Assembly: GCA_023380575.1 (NCBI GenBank)
Contig: JAMCRM010000219.1
Span: forward strand, 1 to 10,640
DNA from: Acidobacteriota bacterium
Lineage (GTDB): Bacteria > Acidobacteriota > Terriglobia > Bryobacterales > Bryobacteraceae
Direction of reading: 5' to 3'
Length of the DNA: 10,640 nt
Shown: in pieces, positions 8,044 through 10,640 of the stretch
Layout of the letters: each line of letters opens with the position of its first letter
Position numbering within the stretch: the stretch's first letter is position 1
Notes under the pieces: model-generated
What the model was told of the DNA's origin: nothing
Seen by the model: the letters and a program-made list of their open reading frames with translations, nothing else
Database searches by the model: none
Made by a program: the position numbers and the translations under genes

Positions 8044-8057
8044 GTGACCTAGGTCAC
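8044..8057. promoter_or_regulatory. CRP-family-type operator palindrome (GTGA-N6-TCAC)
   Basis: GTGACCTAGGTCAC is a perfect 14-bp palindrome. Its half-sites and 6-base spacing equal the core of the CRP consensus TGTGA-N6-TCACA; only the outermost bases differ (G and T instead of T and A). Another GGTCAC half-site occurs at 8072-8077. The centre falls at -41.5 from the start of transcription predicted by the -10 box at 8080-8085, the classical class II activator position. A CRP/FNR-superfamily regulator is inferred; which member and which signal are not visible. Confidence 0.55.
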
Positions 8058-8085
8058 TTCACCGCGCCCGCGGTCACCGTATGAT
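8058..8085 (+). promoter_or_regulatory. Predicted sigma-70-type promoter of the cytochrome gene
   Basis: A -10 box TATGAT (8080-8085, 5 of 6 matches) lies 16 bp after a weak -35 box TTCACC (8058-8063, 4 of 6). Transcription would begin near 8092, giving a 26-base leader. The weak -35 box directly abuts the CRP-like palindrome, as expected for an activator-dependent promoter. The ribosome-binding site is GGGTGA at 8109-8114, ahead of the ATG at 8118. Confidence 0.5.
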
Positions 8086-8117
8086 TGCTCAAAAGTACGG
8101 AAGTACACGGGTGAACC

Positions 8118-10112
8118 ATGCCATCGGAAAATCCGGCACGCCTAATCCGCACGGGGTGGGCCTCGGCGCTTGCCCGGGCGGCTAATGCGGCCCTCCTCTT
8201 TGAGCTAATCACGGGACTGGCCATCACTTTTGGCCCGTTTCATCCCGCCATTGAGTGGGGCCTGCTGCTGCATACCGCCGTAGGGCTCGCCGCGCTGGTT
8301 CCGCTCGCCTGGTATTTTGCGCGGCACTGGTGCGACTATTCCGGCCAGGCGATGTCGGATGTGCTGCTGCTCGGCTATATCGGCACGGTTTCGCTGGCGA
8401 TTTGCGCCGGCACGGGCCTCGCGGTCACCGCACAGGGATTGCTGTGGACCCGTACCACGCCGCTGCTGCGCTATATCCACCTGGGTTCCGCTTTGATGGC
8501 GCTGGCCGCCTCGATTCCCCATATCTTCATCTCCTGGCGGCGCAGGCGGGGCGCCGAGTTTACACGGCCGGCGGCGGGCTGGCTGATGCGCGTCATCATG
8601 GCGTGCGCCGCGGGCGCCGGCCTGGCGGCGGTCCTCACGTTCGCGTACTCGGGGACGAAGTACCGCAACCAGTTCCCGCCGGAGTACAACCTGCTTTACG
8701 GTAAAAACCGGCCATTTGCGCCGAGCCTGGCGCGCACCTCCACCAACGGCGCGTTCGACGCGCGTTCCCTGGCCGGGTCGGCTACCTGCGGGTCGAGCGG
8801 CTGCCACACCCAGATCTACGCAGAGTGGAAGCCCAGCGCGCACCGGTACGCGGCGATGGACCCGATCTTCCAGGGCATCCAGAACGTGATGGCCAAGCAG
8901 AACGGTCCGGAATCGACGCGGTACTGCGGCGGGTGCCACGATCCCATTTCGCTCTTCTCCGGAACCAAGAACATCTTCGTTGAGAAACTCACCGGGCTCG
9001 AAGGCTACAACGAAGGCATCTCCTGCGTGGCCTGCCACTCGATTCAGAAGACCGATATTCAAGGCAACGCCAACTACACCATCAGCCAGTTGGGCGATTA
9101 CCTGTGGCAATGGAGCCCCGATCGCAGCGCCGGCGCAATTGCGCGCAACTTCCTCATTCGCGTGTTGCCGGCCCAACACAACCGCCTCAGCAAACGCGTC
9201 TACAAGAAGCCGGAGTACTGCGCGGCCTGCCACAAACAGTTCATCGATCAGGAGGTGAACCGGGTGGGCTGGGTGCAGTTGCAGAACCAGTACGATAACT
9301 GGGCGGCCAGTCACTGGAACAGGAAAGGCGACGCGCGCGTTACCGTCGAGTGCCGGGAGTGCCACATGCCGCTGGTTGATTCCACCGACCCCGCCGCCGG
9401 CGACTCCACCGACTATAATCGGAGCGCCGGAGACCACAAACATCGCAGCCACCGCTTCCTGGCGGCCAACAACTTTGTGCCCGCGCTCCTCCGCCTGGAA
9501 GGCGCGCAAAAGCATGTGGAACTGACCGAACGCTGGCTGCACGGAGAGATTGACATACCGGAGATCCGGAGTAAGTGGGCCGCCGGCCCCATTGTAAAGC
9601 TGCGCATCGAGGCGCCCGCCGCGGTGGCGCCCGGCCGGAAACTCGGGGTTCGGGTCGTGCTGGCGTCCAACAAGGTCGGCCACGATTTTCCGACCGGGCC
9701 TCTCGACATGATTCAGAGCTGGGTGGAACTGCGCGTCGCGGATGACCGGGGCCGGAGCATCTTTTCCTCCGGACTGCGCGACAACCGCAATTTTCTGGAG
9801 CCCGGCACCTTCCTTTTCAAAGCCGAGCCGGTTGACCAATACGGCAATCTCATCGACCGCCACAACCTTTGGGAGATGGTGGGCGTGCGCTACCGCCGTT
9901 CGCTGTTTCCCGGCTATTCGGACACGGTCGAATATAGCGTACCCAGCCCCTCGGCCCCGGGAACCTTACGAATTTCCGCGACCCTGCATTACCGCAAGAT
10001 CGACCAGTTCCTTTTGAACTACGTGATGGGCGAGAAGTCGGGGCTGACGTCGCCCAGCGTCGATATCGCGAGCGCCACGGCACAGGTCGCCGTGACGGGC
10101 GGGGGAAGGTAG
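8118..10112 (+). CDS. Membrane cytochrome b-like/penta-haem cytochrome c fusion protein
   Basis: This 664-residue protein probably takes electrons from the quinone pool and passes them to periplasmic c-type haems. Five hydrophobic helices occupy about residues 18-40, 46-68, 80-104, 116-140 and 155-177. Histidines H52 and H70 at helix 2, and H121 and H135 in helix 4, are placed like haem-b ligands in four-helix di-haem cytochromes b; this is inference. The periplasmic part has five haem-attachment motifs: CGSSGCH (224-230, the CX4CH form seen in cytochrome c3), CGGCH (270-274), CVACH (303-307), CAACH (368-372) and CRECH (412-416). Free histidines such as those in SAHRY, AASHW and DHKHRSH could be distal ligands. 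This haem region resembles cytochrome c554-type folds. Residues about 450-664 have no haem and look beta-rich, with the GHDFPTGPLDMIQSWVEL segment common in multihaem cytochromes. The start is supported by GGGTGA just upstream. The downstream FG-GAP gene is 2 bp away. The substrate or final acceptor is unknown. Confidence 0.88.
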   Translation: MPSENPARLIRTGWASALARAANAALLFELITGLAITFGPFHPAIEWGLLLHTAVGLAALVPLAWYFARHWCDYSGQAMSDVLLLGYIGTVSLAICAGTGLAVTAQGLLWTRTTPLLRYIHLGSALMALAASIPHIFISWRRRRGAEFTRPAAGWLMRVIMACAAGAGLAAVLTFAYSGTKYRNQFPPEYNLLYGKNRPFAPSLARTSTNGAFDARSLAGSATCGSSGCHTQIYAEWKPSAHRYAAMDPIFQGIQNVMAKQNGPESTRYCGGCHDPISLFSGTKNIFVEKLTGLEGYNEGISCVACHSIQKTDIQGNANYTISQLGDYLWQWSPDRSAGAIARNFLIRVLPAQHNRLSKRVYKKPEYCAACHKQFIDQEVNRVGWVQLQNQYDNWAASHWNRKGDARVTVECRECHMPLVDSTDPAAGDSTDYNRSAGDHKHRSHRFLAANNFVPALLRLEGAQKHVELTERWLHGEIDIPEIRSKWAAGPIVKLRIEAPAAVAPGRKLGVRVVLASNKVGHDFPTGPLDMIQSWVELRVADDRGRSIFSSGLRDNRNFLEPGTFLFKAEPVDQYGNLIDRHNLWEMVGVRYRRSLFPGYSDTVEYSVPSPSAPGTLRISATLHYRKIDQFLLNYVMGEKSGLTSPSVDIASATAQVAVTGGGR

Positions 10113-10114
10113 GG

Positions 10115-10640
10115 ATGCTGCTTACGGACACACCGCGCCGGCCCATGTCAAGGCGGCATCGACGGATCATTTGGACGGTGTCCACGCTGGCCGCCCTGAG
10201 CTTCATCGGCGGGCTGGTTGCCTGGCGCATTTACAGGGAGAACACCCCCGAGGAGTACACGCCGGGCGAGGCCTCCGACGACGTCACCAGTGCCATTAGC
10301 GACCAGGCGGCCCGCCAACAGGCCGCCGTGGTGCCGGAGGCGCGCACCGAGGTGGTTTCCCGCGTGGCCGATCCTTTGCGCGACCCCGGACGTAAGCTTC
10401 CCGCGGGCGCGCCGAAGCCTCGCTTTACGGACGTGACCAAGCCGGCCGGCCTGGCATCCTTCCGGCAATTCCAGGGCTCGCGCACGTCGCAGTTGCCCGA
10501 GGATATGGGATCCGGCGTCGCCTGGGGGGACTTCGATAACGACGGTTACGAAGACCTGTTTGTGGTCAGCGGCGGCGGCGCTTTGAACCTTCCGGATTCG
10601 CAACTGGCGCCCTCTGTGCTCTATCGCAACCTCGGCAACG
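10115..10640 (+). CDS. Membrane-anchored FG-GAP/VCBS repeat protein, CRTAC1-like (3' partial)
   Basis: The first 175 residues are present; the rest lies beyond the window. The N-terminus is basic (RRPMSRRHRR) and is followed by one hydrophobic helix at about 19-38, so the protein is likely tethered to the inner membrane with its body in the periplasm. A charged linker without predicted structure covers about 40-100. The FTDVTKPAGL segment (104-113) and then GSGVAWGDFDNDGYEDLFVV (132-151) are the hallmark opening of FG-GAP/VCBS repeats in CRTAC1/ASPIC-UnbV proteins. DFDNDGYED at 139-147 is a calcium-binding loop of a beta-propeller blade. LYRNLGN at the window edge is the usual end of that blade. 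The ATG at 10115 has GGAAGG at 10104-10109 as a good ribosome-binding site; an ATG at 10145 is a less likely alternative. Only 2 bp separate it from the cytochrome stop, so one operon is expected. A binding or scaffold role near the cytochrome is inferred. Confidence 0.85.
   Translation, partial: MLLTDTPRRPMSRRHRRIIWTVSTLAALSFIGGLVAWRIYRENTPEEYTPGEASDDVTSAISDQAARQQAAVVPEARTEVVSRVADPLRDPGRKLPAGAPKPRFTDVTKPAGLASFRQFQGSRTSQLPEDMGSGVAWGDFDNDGYEDLFVVSGGGALNLPDSQLAPSVLYRNLGN

Larger units (their letters stand above)
7962..8117. other. Divergent intergenic region between pump remnant and cytochrome gene
   Basis: These 156 bp separate two oppositely directed start codons. Next to the pump remnant is an imperfect 19-bp palindrome with CGATA and TATCG ends (7962-7980), covering the remnant's ribosome-binding region (AAGGGG on the minus strand). 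A 6-bp hairpin, CGGAGT-TTCGG-ACTCCG, lies at 8011-8027. The strong CRP-like palindrome and promoter described separately fill the cytochrome-proximal half. The density of inverted repeats suggests that the region once controlled both directions. Confidence 0.5.

Noticed and set aside
8205..9863. A 552-codon open frame on the minus strand opposite the cytochrome gene.
   Set aside because: It lies wholly antisense to a gene with five haem motifs, has no recognisable domain, and is explained by GC-rich third codon positions that suppress stops.

Overview
The window is about 10.6 kb of GC-rich DNA from a Gram-negative, double-membrane bacterium, since it carries two sets of outer-membrane efflux genes and a membrane-attached periplasmic multiheme cytochrome. 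Codon style, the form of the decayed RND pump start, and the pairing of a multiheme cytochrome with an FG-GAP/CRTAC1-type protein all recall Acidobacteriota of the Solibacter/Bryobacter type. That placement is inference from memory of the families, not from any database comparison.

Layout. (1) Positions 2-5444, plus strand: a tightly packed tripartite heavy-metal efflux operon made of a TolC/CzcC-like outer-membrane channel (5' end cut by the window edge), a CzcB/CusB-like periplasmic adaptor and a CzcA-like RND proton antiporter. The first pair overlaps by one base (TGATG) and the second is 5 bases apart. The channel, adaptor and pump should form one complex that moves metal ions from periplasm or cytoplasm to the outside. 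The pump carries the DFG-x3-DG-x3-IEN helix-4 pattern of divalent-cation pumps and few methionines in its second porter half, which favours Zn/Co/Cd/Ni over Cu/Ag. (2) Positions 5438-6991, minus strand: a B12-binding-type radical SAM enzyme of unknown substrate, convergent with the pump and overlapping its stop region by 7 bp. (3) Positions 7190-7961, minus strand: a wrecked second efflux operon. The first 130 codons of an AcrB-like RND pump are joined to a middle piece and then a C-terminal piece of a TolC-like channel, each in a different reading frame. (4) Positions 7962-8117: a divergent intergenic region holding a perfect 14-bp palindrome of CRP-family form (GTGA-N6-TCAC) and a good sigma-70-like promoter. 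(5) Positions 8118-10112, plus strand: a membrane protein with a 5-helix, probably haem-b-binding front half and a penta-haem c-type cytochrome rear half. (6) Position 10115 to the window end, plus strand: the start of a membrane-anchored FG-GAP/VCBS (CRTAC1-like) protein, translated 2 bases after the cytochrome.

The most interesting unit is the right end. A quinol-oxidase-like membrane cytochrome b/c fusion is co-transcribed with an anchored beta-propeller-type protein, under an apparent CRP/FNR-family class II promoter whose predicted site centre is at -41.5. This looks like a regulated electron-export or periplasmic redox module whose partner and acceptor are not evident from the sequence. 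No tRNA, rRNA, CRISPR array, insertion sequence or attachment site was seen.
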